A DNA stretch of 64,000 nt from Actinocatenispora rupis. Its GTDB lineage: Bacteria; Actinomycetota; Actinomycetes; Mycobacteriales; Micromonosporaceae. The stretch covers positions 310,001 through 374,000 of the forward strand of contig NZ_BOMB01000010.1 in assembly GCF_016861975.1 (NCBI RefSeq), in the 5' to 3' direction. The notes below the pieces were generated by a model. That model worked only from the letters and a program-made list of their open reading frames with translations. It made no database searches and had not been told where the DNA came from. The position numbers were made by a program, and so were the translations under genes. This document shows, one piece after another, positions 27,308 through 38,765 of this stretch (the stretch's first letter is position 1; every line of letters starts with the position of its first letter).

Positions 27308-30300
27308 GCGGGACGGCGGAGCGGTTCGCGGCGCTGAGCACCGAGCAGCGCGTCGCGGTACTGCGCAGGCTGGTGGCGGCGGGCCGGCTGGCGGACATCC
27401 CGGCCGTGGTGCCGCCGCGTACGCCGGGGGCGCCGACGCGGCTCAGCCCGGCGCAACGCGACCTGTGGGTCTTCGAGGCGCTGTACCCGGAGGCCGCCGC
27501 CCTCAACCTGTGCTGCGCGTACCACTTCGACGAGCCGGTGGTGGCGGCCGACCTGGTGGCCGCGCTGTCGGCGGTGTGCGCGCAGCACGACGTGCTCCGG
27601 ATGCGGGTGGTGGGGCCGCCCGACGACCCGCGCGTCGAGTACGCGGCAGCGGGCGAGTTCCCGCTGGAGCGCGTCGATCTGGCCGACGCGGGGACGAGCC
27701 TGGACGCGGCGCTGGCCGACTTCAGCCGGACCCGGTTCGACCTGGCGGAGCAGGCGCCGATCCGCGGCCGGCTCGTCACCGTGGACGAGCGGCGCAGCAC
27801 GCTAGTCCTTGCGCTGCACCACATCGCGACCGACTGGTGGTCCTTCGACGTACTGCACGGCGAGTTCGCCGCGGCGTACCGGGCGGTGCGGGACGGGGCG
27901 CCGCTGCCGCACGAGCGCCCGGCCACGCAGTACGCGGACTTCGCCGGCTGGCAGGGCGAACTGGAACGGGCCGGCGTGTTCGACGCGCAGCTCGACTTCT
28001 GGCGCCGGTACCTGGCGGATCCGCCGGCGCCGCTGACCGTCGGCGGCACGGACGCGCCGGCCACCTCGTTCGACATCGAGCAGGTGCCGTTCCACCTGGA
28101 CGCCGAGGTCGCGGCGGCGGTACGGGACGTCGCCCGCCGGCACGACGCCACCGTGTACGGCGTGCTCATGACGGCGTTCGCGGTCCTCGCGCACCGGCTG
28201 TCCGGCGCGCCCGACCTGGTCCTCGGCACCCCCAGCGCGAACCGGTCCGCCCGCGGCCTCGCCCGCACCATCGGGTACGTGATGAACGCGGTGCCGACGA
28301 GGTGGCGGATCGGGCCGGACGACACGTTCGCCGGGCTGCTGCGGCGGTTCACGGCGGAGTTCCCGGGGTTGCTGGCGCACGCGGACGTACCGGTGGGGCG
28401 GATCGTCGGTGCGGTGGACCCGCAGCGGGTGCCGGGCCGGTCGCCGCTGTTCCGCTGGGTGTTCATGCACCTGCCGAAGCAGCCGAGCGTCACCGCGCTG
28501 CGCTCGATCGCCGACCCGCGGCGGGTGCACACCGGCGGCGAGCACGACCTCGTCGGCATCCTCCGCGACACCGACGACGGCATCGCCGGCACGCTGGAGA
28601 TCCGCACCGACGTGTACCCGCCGGAGACCGTACGGCGGTGGGCCGACGCGTTCGGGGTACTGCTCGGCGGGCTGCTGGCCGAGCCGGACGCGCCGGTGGA
28701 CGCCGCGCCCTGGCTGTCCGTGGAACAGCGGAAATGGCTCGACGAAGCCGGATCCGGCCCGCCGGCACCGCCGCCCGCCACCCTCGTCGACCTGGTCGAC
28801 CGGGCGGCGGCGGACACCCCGGACGCGGTCGCCGTCGACGCCGACACCGGCCCCTTGACGTACGCGGGCCTGGTGGCGCGGGTGGACGCGCTCGCCGCCC
28901 GGCTCGCCGCCGCCGGTGTACGGCCGGGGTCGACGGTGGCGCTGGCGCTCGGTCGTTCCGTGTCGGCGGTGGTCGGGCTGCTGGCCGTGCACCGCGCGGG
29001 CGCCGCGTACCTGCCGGTCGAGCCGGACCACCCGGCCGACCGGATCCGCTACCTGCTCGCCGACGCGGCACCGGTCGCGCTGCTCACCGACACGGCCACC
29101 GTCCGGACCCTGCCCCACACCGACCTGCCGCGCGTCCTCGTCGACGCCACCGACCCCGCCCCCGACCCCGTCCCACCCGTTCCGGTACGCCCCGGCGACG
29201 CGGCATGGGTGATGTACACGTCCGGGTCGACGGGGTGGCCGAAGGGCGTGGTCGTGACGCACGCCGGGATCGCCGGGCTGGCGGACGGCCTCGTCCGGGC
29301 GTTCGGGGTGGGGCCGGACAGCCGGGTCCTGCTGCTCGGGGCGCCCGGTTTCGACATCTCCGTCGGGGAGCTGTGCCTGGCGTTCGGCGCCGGCGGCACC
29401 CTGGTCGTACCGCCGGCGGGGCCGCTGGTCGGCGCCGAGCTGGGCGCGGTCCTCGCCGACCGGCGGATCACCGCGACGCTCGCGCCCCCGACCGTCCTGT
29501 CCGGCGTACCGGCGGGCTCCTACCCGGCCCTGCGTACGGTCTGCGCCGGTGCCGACGTGTGCCCGCCCGAGGTCGTCGCGGCCTGGTCCACCGGCCGCAC
29601 GGTGCGCAACGCGTACGGGCCGACCGAGGCGACCGTCGGCGCCACGGTCACCGATCCGCTGACCGCCGACGGCAGCACGCCACCGATCGGCCGCCCGCTG
29701 CCCGGCACCCGGGCGTACGTGCTGGACCGGCGGCTGGCGGCGGTGCCCGTCGGCGTCGTCGGCGAGCTGTACCTGGCCGGCCCGGCGCTGGCCCGCGGGT
29801 ACCTGGGGCGGCCGGGGCTGAGCGCCGAACGGTTCGTCGCCGACCCGCACGTACCAGGCGGTCGGATGTACCGGACCGGCGACCTGGCCCGGTGGCGCCC
29901 GGACGGGCAGCTCGACTTCCTCGGCCGCGCCGACGACCAGCTCAAGCTCCGCGGCGTACGGATCGAGCCGGGTGAGGTCGAGGCGGTCCTGGCCCGGCAC
30001 CCCGGCGTACGGCGGGCCGTGGTCGTGGCGCGCGGGGACACGCCCGCCGAGCGCCGCCTCGTCGCGTACCTGACCGGCGACGCCGACCCGGCCGAGGTCC
30101 GCGCGCACGCGCTCGCGACCCTGCCGGCGCAGCTCGTCCCGGCGGTGTTCGTACCGCTGGCGGAGCTGCCGGTGACCGCGAACGGCAAGCTCGACCGGGC
30201 CGCGCTGCCGGCGCCCGACAGCGGGCCGCGGCCGGCCACCCGCGCGCCGGCCGGCCCGGCCGAGGAGACGCTGTGCGCGCTGGTCGCCGACGTGCTCGGG

Positions 30301-31863
30301 GTACCGGGGGTGGGGGTCGACGACGACTTCTTCGCGCTCGGCGGCGACAGCATCATGGCGATCCAGCTCGCCGCGCGCGCCCGTACCGCCGGGTTGACGA
30401 TCGGTCCGCGCGACGTGTTCACCGCCCGTACTCCGGCCGCGCTCGCCGCACGCGCGGTGCCGGTCACCCGCGCCGACACCGCACCGGACGACGGCGTCGG
30501 TGCCGTACCGCTGACGCCGGTGATGCGGTGGTGGCGGGAGGCCGGCGGCGCGGCCGACGAGTTCACGATGTCGGCGCTGCTGCCGGTGCCACCGCGCGCA
30601 CCGGGCGCCCGGGTCGCCGCCGCGCTGGACGCGCTCGTCGCCCGGCACGGCGCGCTGCGGCTCCGGCTCGACGGCGACCACCTGGTCGTCGGCCCACCCG
30701 GTACGGCGCTGGCGTTGCGCCGGGTGCCCGCCGCCGGCTGGACCGCCGAGGAGATCCGGCGGGTGGCCGCGGAGACCGCCGCCGAGACCCGCATCGACCC
30801 GACGACCGGCGTACCGCTGCGCGCCGTCTGGTACGAGGGCGGCGGTCAGGTGCTGCTGACCGTGCACCACCTCGCCGTGGACGGGGTGTCCTGGCGGATC
30901 CTCGCCGACGACCTCGCCGCGCTGGTGTCCGGCCGCGTCGATCCGGCGCCGCCGGTGTCGTTCCGGACCTGGGCGCGGGCGCTCGCGGCGCAGCAGCCGC
31001 CCGACCCGGCGTACTGGCGGGACCTGCCGGCCGCGCCGTTGCTGCCGCCCGGCCCGGCTCCGGCGGGCGCCCGGCAGACGGTACGCGGCACGGTCGACGT
31101 GGCCTGGCTGCCCCGGATCCTCGCCGACTTCCGGTGCGGCGCCGACGACGTACTGCTGACCGCGCTGCTCGCGGCGGCGGCCCGCTGGCGCGGCCACGGC
31201 ACCGGGCTGGTCGTGGACCGCGAGGGCCACGGCCGCGACGTACTCGACGGGCTGGACGTGTCCGGCACCGTCGGCTGGTTCACCACCCAGTACCCGGTGT
31301 GGCTGGGCGCCGAGGCCGCCGGCCCGGCGTACTGGACGGACGACGGTGCGCCGGGGCGGGCGTTGAAGCTCCTCAAGGAGCAGCTGCGGGCGGTGCCGGG
31401 CGGTGGCGTCGGCTACGGCCTGCTGCGGTACCTGCATCCGGACGGCGCCGCGCTCGCCGGCCGCCCGGCGCCGGACGTGCGGTTCAACAACCTGGGCCGG
31501 CTGGCGACCGGCGACGGCCCGGCCGGGGGTCTCGACCTGCTCGACACCGCCGGCCTGCCGCTCACCCACCCCGTCGAGCTCGACGTGTACGCGGACGGCG
31601 ACACCCTCGTCGCGACCTGGTCGTACGATCCGGGCCGGCTGGACGGGGCCGCGGTGACGGCGCTGGCGGAGTACTGGGCCGCCGCGCTGACCCGACTGTC
31701 CACACAGGACGGTGGCGGTACCGCGTCGGACTTCCCGCTGGTCGGCCTGGACCAGGACCAGATCGACGCGCTGGAGGACGACCTCGACGACGACCCCGAC
31801 GACCCCGACGATCCCCGGGGCCCGGACGGCTCGGCCGACGCGGGGGCCCGATGGCCCGGCTGA
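27304..31863 (+). CDS. NRPS NrpsB: C(hybrid-like)-A-T-E
   Basis: This 1519-residue protein has a condensation domain from about residue 47 with HHIATDWW near 173, where most C domains have HHxxxDG. Hybrid C domains that take acyl chains from a PKS often read HHxxxDFWS, so this one may follow the KS-ACP. The A domain ([10 protein letters not shown] near 638, YRTGD near 856) gives a hand-read code D-I-G-L-C-G-A-V-G-K, not assignable. The carrier has GGDSI, usual before E domains. The epimerase ([13 protein letters not shown] near 1189) should give a D-residue. An Asp-rich tail after residue 1490 may dock to NrpsC. Confidence 0.9.
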   Translation: MSGTAERFAALSTEQRVAVLRRLVAAGRLADIPAVVPPRTPGAPTRLSPAQRDLWVFEALYPEAAALNLCCAYHFDEPVVAADLVAALSAVCAQHDVLRMRVVGPPDDPRVEYAAAGEFPLERVDLADAGTSLDAALADFSRTRFDLAEQAPIRGRLVTVDERRSTLVLALHHIATDWWSFDVLHGEFAAAYRAVRDGAPLPHERPATQYADFAGWQGELERAGVFDAQLDFWRRYLADPPAPLTVGGTDAPATSFDIEQVPFHLDAEVAAAVRDVARRHDATVYGVLMTAFAVLAHRLSGAPDLVLGTPSANRSARGLARTIGYVMNAVPTRWRIGPDDTFAGLLRRFTAEFPGLLAHADVPVGRIVGAVDPQRVPGRSPLFRWVFMHLPKQPSVTALRSIADPRRVHTGGEHDLVGILRDTDDGIAGTLEIRTDVYPPETVRRWADAFGVLLGGLLAEPDAPVDAAPWLSVEQRKWLDEAGSGPPAPPPATLVDLVDRAAADTPDAVAVDADTGPLTYAGLVARVDALAARLAAAGVRPGSTVALALGRSVSAVVGLLAVHRAGAAYLPVEPDHPADRIRYLLADAAPVALLTDTATVRTLPHTDLPRVLVDATDPAPDPVPPVPVRPGDAAWVMYTSGSTGWPKGVVVTHAGIAGLADGLVRAFGVGPDSRVLLLGAPGFDISVGELCLAFGAGGTLVVPPAGPLVGAELGAVLADRRITATLAPPTVLSGVPAGSYPALRTVCAGADVCPPEVVAAWSTGRTVRNAYGPTEATVGATVTDPLTADGSTPPIGRPLPGTRAYVLDRRLAAVPVGVVGELYLAGPALARGYLGRPGLSAERFVADPHVPGGRMYRTGDLARWRPDGQLDFLGRADDQLKLRGVRIEPGEVEAVLARHPGVRRAVVVARGDTPAERRLVAYLTGDADPAEVRAHALATLPAQLVPAVFVPLAELPVTANGKLDRAALPAPDSGPRPATRAPAGPAEETLCALVADVLGVPGVGVDDDFFALGGDSIMAIQLAARARTAGLTIGPRDVFTARTPAALAARAVPVTRADTAPDDGVGAVPLTPVMRWWREAGGAADEFTMSALLPVPPRAPGARVAAALDALVARHGALRLRLDGDHLVVGPPGTALALRRVPAAGWTAEEIRRVAAETAAETRIDPTTGVPLRAVWYEGGGQVLLTVHHLAVDGVSWRILADDLAALVSGRVDPAPPVSFRTWARALAAQQPPDPAYWRDLPAAPLLPPGPAPAGARQTVRGTVDVAWLPRILADFRCGADDVLLTALLAAAARWRGHGTGLVVDREGHGRDVLDGLDVSGTVGWFTTQYPVWLGAEAAGPAYWTDDGAPGRALKLLKEQLRAVPGGGVGYGLLRYLHPDGAALAGRPAPDVRFNNLGRLATGDGPAGGLDLLDTAGLPLTHPVELDVYADGDTLVATWSYDPGRLDGAAVTALAEYWAAALTRLSTQDGGGTASDFPLVGLDQDQIDALEDDLDDDPDDPDDPRGPDGSADAGARWPG

Positions 31864-34800
31864 GCGACGTCCTGCCGGTCTCCCCGGCGCAGCAGGGGCT
31901 GCTGTTCCACGCGCTGCTCGGCGGCACCGGCCCGGACTTCTACCAGGTGCAGGCCCGGTTCGCGGTCGACGCACCGGTCGACGCGGACGCGCTGCGCGCC
32001 GCGGTCGACGGGCTGCTCGTCCGGCATCCCACCCTGCGCGCCTGCTTCCGGCACGTCGCACCGGACCGCCTCGTCCAGGCCGTACCGGAGCGGGTGTCGG
32101 TGCCGTGGCGGGAACTGGCCGTCGCGCCGGACGAGGTGGAGCCGCTGCTCGCCGCGGACCGGGCCCGGCGGTTCGACCCGGCGCGGCCGCCGCTGGTGCG
32201 CGCGCTGCTGCTGCGCCACCCGGACGGCTCCGGCGACCTGGTCCTGACCCTGCACCACATCCTCGTGGACGGCTGGTCCATGCCCGTTCTCGCCGCCGAC
32301 CTCGCCACCCTGTACGCCGGCGGCACGCTCCCGCCGGCCCCCGCGTACCGGGAGTATCTGGGGTGGGTGGGGCGGCAGGACACGGCGGCGGCCGGGAGTG
32401 CCTGGCGTGCCGCGCTGGCCGGCGCTCGCCCGACCCTGCTGCGCCCCGACCACCGCACCACCGCCCCCGGCGTACTTCCGGAGACGGTGGAGGTGACGCT
32501 CCCCGCGGAGGCGGTACGGCGGCGCGGCCGGACCGCCGGCGTCACCGTCAACACCCTGGTACAGGTGGCGTGGGCGCTGGTACTGGCGCGGTGCGCGGGC
32601 AGCGACGACGTGGGCCGCGACGACGTGGGCCGCGACGACGTGGTGTTCGGCGCGGTGGTGTCCGGCCGGCCGGCGGAGGTGCCGGGCGTCGAGTCGATGG
32701 TCGGGCTGCTCATCAACACGGTGCCGGTCCGGGTCCGGCTGGCGGGCACCGTCGACACGCTGCTGCGCGCGGTACAGGCGGAGCAGGCCGCGCTCGCGCC
32801 GTACCATCACGTGCCGCTGGCGGAGCTGGGCGGTCACCTGTTCGACACGGTGCTGGCGTACGAGAGCTTTCCGCGGCCGGAGCCGCCGCCGACCGGACCC
32901 CGGCTGGTCGACGTACGCGACGCGACGCACTACCCGGTGACGGTGGCCGTGGTGGCCGGCGACGAGCTGCGGGTGCGCGTGTCGTACCGGCCGGATCTGG
33001 TCCCGGCGGCCGAGGCGGCGCTGCTCGTCGAGCGGCTGCGGCACACCCTGACCGTGCTCGCCGGTCCGGACCGCCCGGTCGCCGACGTCGACGTACTCCC
33101 GCCGGCCGAGCGCGCCGCGCTGCTCCCCGCCGTCCCCGGCGTACCGGAGGAGACGGTGACCGGGCGCTTCGACACCTGGGCGCGGCGTACGCCGGACGCG
33201 GTGGCGGTGGTCGACGGCGCGCGCACGACCACCTACCGGCAGCTGGCGGAGGCGGCCGGTCGGTTGGCTGGATCGCTTGCGGCGCAAGGCATCGCGGCCG
33301 AGACTGCGGTGGGTGTCGCGCTGCCGCGGTCGACCGACCTCGTCGTCGCGCAGCTCGGCACGCTCCTCGCCGGCGGCTGCTACGTACCGCTGGATCCGGC
33401 GCAGCCGGCGGACCGCCTCCGCGGCCTGCTCGCCGCCGCCGACGTCCGGTACGTGCTGGCCCCCGCGCCGCCGGACTGGCTGCCGCCCGGCGTGCGCTGG
33501 CTGGACCCGGCGGCGCCGTCGCCCGGCGTACCGCCGAAGGGTTGCGTGCGGCCGGAGTCGGCGGCGTACGTGATGTTCACGTCCGGGTCGACGGGGGAGC
33601 CGAAGGGCGTCGTCACGACGCACGCGGCGGTGGCGGCGCTGGCGGCGGACCCGCTGTTCGCCGGCCCGGCACACCGTCGCGTACTGCTGCACAGCCCGCA
33701 CACGTTCGACGCGGCCACGTACGAGATGTGGGTGCCGTTGCTGACCGGGGGCACCGTGGTCGTCGCGCCGCCGGGGCCGCTCGCGGTGGACCGGCTGGCG
33801 GAGCTGACGGCCGGGGTCGGCGCGCTGTGGCTGACCGCGGAACTGTTCCGCACGGTGGCCGAGGTGGCGCCGGGCGCGCTGGCCGGGCTGACCGAGGTGT
33901 GGGCGGGCGGCGACGTGCTCGACCCCGCCGCGGTACGCCGGGTCCGCGCCGCGTGCCCCCGCCTCACCATCGTCGACGGGTACGGGCCGACGGAGGCGAC
34001 GACGTTCGCCACCGCGTACCGGGTGGACGGGGTGCCGGCGGGTGCCGTGCCGATCGGGCGGCCGCTCGCCGGCGTCCGGGCGTACGTGCTGGACGCGCGG
34101 CTGCGGCCGACGCCGGTCGGTGCGGTCGGCGAGCTGTACCTGGGCGGCGCCGGGCTGGCCCGCGGGTACGTGGGGCGCCCGGCGCTCACCGCCGAACGTT
34201 TCGTCGCCGACCCGTACGCACCGGGCCGGCTGTACCGGACCGGGGATCTGGTGCGCCGCACCACGACCGGGGACCTGGAGTTCGTGGGCCGGGCCGACGC
34301 GCAGGTGAAGGTGCGCGGGCACCGGGTGGAGCCGGCCGAGGTCGAGGCCGCGCTGCTGGCCGTCCCTGGCGTACGCGGGGCGGCGGTCGCGGCGCGGCCC
34401 GACCCGGCCGGCGGTCGCCGCCTCGTCGGGTACGTGGTGCCCGCCGACGTGGACGTGCCCGCCGTCCGGCGGCAGCTCGCCGAGCGGCTGCCGCGCCACC
34501 TGCTGCCCGCGGTGTACGTGCCGCTGGCGGCGCTGCCGCTGACCCCGCACGGCAAGCTGGACCGGGCCGCGCTGCCCGACCCGCCGGACCCGGCGCCCCG
34601 CCCGGCGACGCGGGTGGCGGTCGGCCGGGTCGCCGCGCTGTGCCGCCTGTTCGCCGCCGTACTCGGACGCGACGAGGTCGGCCCGGACGACGGCTTCTTC
34701 GAGCTGGGCGGGCACTCGCTGGCGGCGATGCGGCTCGTCGCGGCTCTCGCCACCGACCTGTCCGTACGGGTGCCGGTGAGTGCGGTGTTCGCCGCGCCGA

Positions 34801-35618
34801 TCCCGGCGCTGCTCGCCGAGCGGCTGGAGCGGTCGGTGCCCGACCTGGGCCTGGCGCCGCTGCTGACGCTGCGCGCCGAGGGCGCCGCGACCCCGCTGTT
34901 CTGCGTACATCCGGGCATGGGGGTGGGGTGGACGTACGCGGCGCTGCTGCCGCACCTGTCCCCGGACCGCCCGGTGTACGCGCTCCAGGCGCCCGCGCTG
35001 TCCGGCGGCCCGCTGCCCGGGTCGGTCACCGCGATGGCCGACGAGTACCTGGCGCGGATCGCCGCGGCGCGCCCGACCGGGCCGTACCGGTTGGCGGGGC
35101 GGTCGTTCGGCGGTCTGCTGGCGTACGAGCTGGCGGTGCGGCTGCGGGCGGCCGGCGAGCGCGTCGAGCTGGTCGCGGTACTCGACGCGGCGCCGCAGCA
35201 CGGCCCGGTGGCCGAGCCGGACCCGGACCTGGTGGCGGACGAGACGCTGCGGATCCTGCTGCGCAGCGGCCTGGTGCCGGTGCCCGCCGGTCCGCTGTCC
35301 CGGGACGCCGTGCTCGACGCGGTCCGCGCCGCCGACGGCCCGCTGTACGGCTGGCCCCGCCGGACGCTCGCCCGCGCCGCCGACCTGTGCGCCCGGCACA
35401 TCACGCTCGCGCACACCTACCGCCCCACCCGGTACGACGGGGCGGTGGCGCTGGTGTCCGCCACCGCCGACGGCCCCGGTACGCCGGCGAAGGAGCGGGC
35501 CTGGCGGCGGGTCGCGGCCGACGTCCGGGTGTCCGAACTGGCGTGTACGCACGGCGCGATGCTGCGGCCCGACCAGGCGCCGCGGGTGGCCGCCGTCCTC
35601 GACTCGGAGGAGGTCTAG
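31851..35618 (+). CDS. NRPS NrpsC: C-A-T-TE termination module
   Basis: This 1255-residue synthetase starts with [14 protein letters not shown], the usual beginning of a DCL condensation domain after an epimerase, and has HHILVDG near 135. The A domain ([11 protein letters not shown] near 576, YRTGD near 795) reads D-A-Y-W-W-G-G-T-F-K by hand alignment, close to valine codes. A carrier (GGHSL near 955) is followed by a thioesterase with GRSFGG nucleophile motif near 1083 and a late [10 protein letters not shown] histidine. It should add the last residue, probably valine, and release the chain. A 15-bp tandem duplication expands one C-domain loop. Confidence 0.9.
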   Translation: MARLSDVLPVSPAQQGLLFHALLGGTGPDFYQVQARFAVDAPVDADALRAAVDGLLVRHPTLRACFRHVAPDRLVQAVPERVSVPWRELAVAPDEVEPLLAADRARRFDPARPPLVRALLLRHPDGSGDLVLTLHHILVDGWSMPVLAADLATLYAGGTLPPAPAYREYLGWVGRQDTAAAGSAWRAALAGARPTLLRPDHRTTAPGVLPETVEVTLPAEAVRRRGRTAGVTVNTLVQVAWALVLARCAGSDDVGRDDVGRDDVVFGAVVSGRPAEVPGVESMVGLLINTVPVRVRLAGTVDTLLRAVQAEQAALAPYHHVPLAELGGHLFDTVLAYESFPRPEPPPTGPRLVDVRDATHYPVTVAVVAGDELRVRVSYRPDLVPAAEAALLVERLRHTLTVLAGPDRPVADVDVLPPAERAALLPAVPGVPEETVTGRFDTWARRTPDAVAVVDGARTTTYRQLAEAAGRLAGSLAAQGIAAETAVGVALPRSTDLVVAQLGTLLAGGCYVPLDPAQPADRLRGLLAAADVRYVLAPAPPDWLPPGVRWLDPAAPSPGVPPKGCVRPESAAYVMFTSGSTGEPKGVVTTHAAVAALAADPLFAGPAHRRVLLHSPHTFDAATYEMWVPLLTGGTVVVAPPGPLAVDRLAELTAGVGALWLTAELFRTVAEVAPGALAGLTEVWAGGDVLDPAAVRRVRAACPRLTIVDGYGPTEATTFATAYRVDGVPAGAVPIGRPLAGVRAYVLDARLRPTPVGAVGELYLGGAGLARGYVGRPALTAERFVADPYAPGRLYRTGDLVRRTTTGDLEFVGRADAQVKVRGHRVEPAEVEAALLAVPGVRGAAVAARPDPAGGRRLVGYVVPADVDVPAVRRQLAERLPRHLLPAVYVPLAALPLTPHGKLDRAALPDPPDPAPRPATRVAVGRVAALCRLFAAVLGRDEVGPDDGFFELGGHSLAAMRLVAALATDLSVRVPVSAVFAAPIPALLAERLERSVPDLGLAPLLTLRAEGAATPLFCVHPGMGVGWTYAALLPHLSPDRPVYALQAPALSGGPLPGSVTAMADEYLARIAAARPTGPYRLAGRSFGGLLAYELAVRLRAAGERVELVAVLDAAPQHGPVAEPDPDLVADETLRILLRSGLVPVPAGPLSRDAVLDAVRAADGPLYGWPRRTLARAADLCARHITLAHTYRPTRYDGAVALVSATADGPGTPAKERAWRRVAADVRVSELACTHGAMLRPDQAPRVAAVLDSEEV
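32603..32643. repeat. 15-bp in-frame tandem repeat in NrpsC
   Basis: The unit cgacgacgtgggccg occurs twice in full and once in part, giving [12 protein letters not shown] in the condensation domain. The period is a multiple of three, so copy number can change without a frameshift. Confidence 0.85.
33270..33293. repeat. Dispersed palindrome copy in NrpsC A domain
   Basis: The arms are ggatcgcttgc and gcaaggcatc. It encodes GSLAAQGI near the start of the A domain, and is the only copy that falls in well-conserved domain sequence. Confidence 0.45.
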
Positions 35619-38600
35619 TGGACGAGTACGCGTTCGCGGTGTCCGCGGAGCAGCAACGGCTGCTGGTACTCGACCGGCTGCACCCGGGCAGCACGCAGTA
35701 CCACGTGCCGGCGGCGTTCCGGGTGGTCGGGCCGTTCGACGTGGCGGCGTTCGTGCGCGCGCTGGGCGCCGTGGTGGCGCGGCACGAGGCGCTGCGCACC
35801 ACGTTCCGGCCCGCCCCGGACGGCGGGTACGTGCAGGTCGTGGCCGCGGCGGCGGAGCCGGACGTGACCGTCGTGCGCGACGTACCGCCGGAGGGGCTGG
35901 ACGCGGTGCTCGCCGGGCAGGCGCGGCGGCCGTTCGACCTGGCGCGCGGGCCGCTGCTGCGCTGCACCGTGGTCGGCACCACCGACGGCGGGCACGCGGT
36001 GCTGCTCGTCGCGCACCACATCGTCTGCGACGGCTGGTCGCTCGCCGTCCTCCTCGCCGACCTCGGCACCGCGTACGCCGACGCGGACGGGCTCGCGCCG
36101 CTGGCCCTCCAGTACCCGGATTATGCGGCGTGGCAACAGGAACGGCTCGCCGCCGGCGACTACGACGACGCCGTCCGGTACTGGCGGGACCGGCTGCGCG
36201 GCGCGCCGGACACGCTGGCGCTGCCGACCGACCGGCCGCGCCCGGCGGTGCAGTCGACCGCCGCGGACTCGACCCGGTTCGTCCTGGACGGCGCGCGGAT
36301 CGCCGCGGTCGCGCGGGCGCACCGGACGACGTCGTTCACCGTGCTGCTCGCCGCGTACGCGGTGTTCCTGCGGCGGGTGTCGGGGCAGCGGGACCTCGTC
36401 GTCGGCGTACCGGTGGCGGGGCGGGACCGGGCGGACGTGCAGGAGCTGGTCGGCATGCTCGCCAACACCCTCGCCGTCCGAGTCGACGCCGGCGGCGCGC
36501 CCCCGTTCGCCGACCTGGTGGGGCGGCTGGGCGCCGAGCTGGCCGCGGCCCGGCCGTACCAGGACGCGCCGTTCGGTGCGGTGGTGGACGCGGTCGCGCC
36601 GTGCCGGGCGCTCAGCCACGACCCGCTGGTTCAGGTCGCCTTCGCGTACGACGACGACACCGAGCCGCGGCTGGAGCTGCCCGGCGCCACCGTCACCCGG
36701 CTGGACGTGCCGCTCGACGCCGCCAAGTTCGACCTCCTGCTGTACGTGGAGCGCGCCGGTGGCGACCTCGTGGCGCGGCTGATCCACCGCACCGACCTGT
36801 TCGACCCGGCGACCGTACGGCGCTGGGCGGACGCGTTCCGGGTGCTGCTGGCGGGACTGCTCGCCGACCCGGCCGCGCCGGTCACCGCGCCGCCGCTGCT
36901 GGACGCCGCCGAGTACGACCGGGTCGTCGGGGACTGGAACCGCACCGCCGCCACCGCGTCCGGGCTGGTACCCGACCTGGTGGCGGAGCGTGCCGCGGCC
37001 CGGCCGGACGCGGTCGCGCTGGTGTGCGGCGACACGACGCTGACGTACCGGGAGCTGATGGGGCGGGCGGACCGGATCGCCGAGCGGCTGCGCGCGGCGG
37101 GCGTCGGCCCGGAGGTACCCGTCGGCGTGTGCCTGCCCCGCTCGGCGGACATGGCTCTCGCGGCGCTCGCCGTGCTGCGGGCCGGCGGGGCGTACCTGCC
37201 GCTCGACCCCGAGCAGCCCACCGTACGGCTGCGCGCGCTGCTCGCCGACGCCCGCGCCCACCTGGTGCTCACCGCGCCCGGCCGCACCGACGACCTGGGC
37301 GTACCGACCGGGGTGCTGGCCGGCGACACGCTCGACGTGCCGGACGTCGCGCCCGGACCGGGTGGTGCGGTCGGCCCGGACACGCTGGCGTACCTGCTGT
37401 TCACGTCCGGCTCGACCGGTACGCCGAAGGCCGTCGCGGTCTGCCACCGGGCCCTCACCAACCTGACCGTCGCGGTACGCCCCGGCTTCGGCGTCACCGC
37501 CGACGACCGGGTCCTGCAGTACGTGTCGTTCGGGTTCGACGTGGCCGTCTCCGACCTGTTCTTCGCCTGGACGGCCGGTGCCGCGCTGCACGTCGCGACC
37601 GAGGACGAACGGCTCGGCGACGCGCTGCACGACCGGCTGCGCACCGACCGCATCACGTACGTGTTCCTGCCGCCCGCGGCCGGCATGTCGCTGCCCACCC
37701 GGCCCCTGCCCGACCTGCGTACGGTCGCGGTCGGCGGCGAGCCGTGCCCGCCGGAGTTCGTCGACCGCTGGGCCACCGACGGCCGCCGCGTCATCGACGC
37801 GTACGGCCCCAGCGAGAACACCGTGTACGCCACGACCGAGGTGCTGCGCCCCGGCGTACCGGTGCGGATCGGGCGGCCGGTGCCCAACGTCCGGGCGTAC
37901 CTGCTGGACGAGTTGCTGCGGCCGGTGCCGGTCGGCGTGGTCGGCGAGATCTACCTGGCCGGCGACAGCCTCGCCCGCGGGTACGCGCACCGGCCCGGGC
38001 TGACCGCCGAACGGTTCGTCGCCGACCCGTTCGGCCCGCCCGGCACCCGCATGTACCGCACCGGCGACCTCGGCCGGTACGACGACAGCGGCGCCCTGTC
38101 GTACCTGGGGCGCAGCGACACGCAGGTCAAGGTGCGCGGCTTCCGGGTCGAGCTGGGCGAGATCGAGACCGTACTGGCCGGGCATCCCGCCGTCACCGCC
38201 GCGGCGGCCACCGTGCTCGGCGACCCGATCGACCGCCGCCTCGCCGCGTACGTGGTGGGCGACGACGTGCCGTCGCAGGCCGAACTCCGCGGCTGGCTCG
38301 CCGAACGCCTGCCCGGCTACCTCGTACCGGACGCGGTGGTCCGGCTCGACGCGCTGCCCACCGGCCGCTCCGGCAAGCTGGACCGGGCCGCGCTGCCCGC
38401 CCCACCGACCGGCCGGCCCGCGCTCGCCCAGCCGTACGCGGCGCCGGAAACGCCGACGCAGCAACGGATCGCGGCCATCTGGCGCCGGGTACTCGGCCTG
38501 GCCGAGGTCGGCGTGCACGACACGTTCTTCGACCTCGGCGGCAACTCGGTACGCCTGCTCGCGGTGCTCACCGCGCTGCGCGAGGACGGCCTCGCCGCCG

Positions 38601-38761
38601 ACCTCGGCCTCGTCGACCTGTTCCGCCACCCGACCGTCGCCGCGCTCGCCAGCCGGCTCGACACGGCGACCGGCACCCCGCCGGACGCCGACGACGCGGC
38701 CCGCCGGGGCCGTGACCGCCGCGCCCGACTGGCCGCGGCCCGTACCGCGAAGGGATCGTGA
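35618..38761 (+). CDS. NRPS NrpsD: C-A-T extension module
   Basis: This 1047-residue single module has an LCL-like condensation domain (HHIVCDGWS near 134). The A domain (FTSGSTGTPKA near 595, YGPSE, YRTGD near 812) is followed by a carrier (FDLGGNSV near 974). TPKA in place of TPKG and YGPSEN in place of YGPTE are slight departures from consensus. The hand-read code D-V-S-F-A-G-A-V-Y-K is unassigned. It has neither TE nor E and is followed by the KS-ACP gene, so its peptide probably passes to the ketosynthase. GTG 35618 shares one base with the previous TAG, and GGAGGAGG lies just upstream. Confidence 0.9.
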   Translation: MDEYAFAVSAEQQRLLVLDRLHPGSTQYHVPAAFRVVGPFDVAAFVRALGAVVARHEALRTTFRPAPDGGYVQVVAAAAEPDVTVVRDVPPEGLDAVLAGQARRPFDLARGPLLRCTVVGTTDGGHAVLLVAHHIVCDGWSLAVLLADLGTAYADADGLAPLALQYPDYAAWQQERLAAGDYDDAVRYWRDRLRGAPDTLALPTDRPRPAVQSTAADSTRFVLDGARIAAVARAHRTTSFTVLLAAYAVFLRRVSGQRDLVVGVPVAGRDRADVQELVGMLANTLAVRVDAGGAPPFADLVGRLGAELAAARPYQDAPFGAVVDAVAPCRALSHDPLVQVAFAYDDDTEPRLELPGATVTRLDVPLDAAKFDLLLYVERAGGDLVARLIHRTDLFDPATVRRWADAFRVLLAGLLADPAAPVTAPPLLDAAEYDRVVGDWNRTAATASGLVPDLVAERAAARPDAVALVCGDTTLTYRELMGRADRIAERLRAAGVGPEVPVGVCLPRSADMALAALAVLRAGGAYLPLDPEQPTVRLRALLADARAHLVLTAPGRTDDLGVPTGVLAGDTLDVPDVAPGPGGAVGPDTLAYLLFTSGSTGTPKAVAVCHRALTNLTVAVRPGFGVTADDRVLQYVSFGFDVAVSDLFFAWTAGAALHVATEDERLGDALHDRLRTDRITYVFLPPAAGMSLPTRPLPDLRTVAVGGEPCPPEFVDRWATDGRRVIDAYGPSENTVYATTEVLRPGVPVRIGRPVPNVRAYLLDELLRPVPVGVVGEIYLAGDSLARGYAHRPGLTAERFVADPFGPPGTRMYRTGDLGRYDDSGALSYLGRSDTQVKVRGFRVELGEIETVLAGHPAVTAAAATVLGDPIDRRLAAYVVGDDVPSQAELRGWLAERLPGYLVPDAVVRLDALPTGRSGKLDRAALPAPPTGRPALAQPYAAPETPTQQRIAAIWRRVLGLAEVGVHDTFFDLGGNSVRLLAVLTALREDGLAADLGLVDLFRHPTVAALASRLDTATGTPPDADDAARRGRDRRARLAAARTAKGS

Positions 38762-38765
38762 GGAG

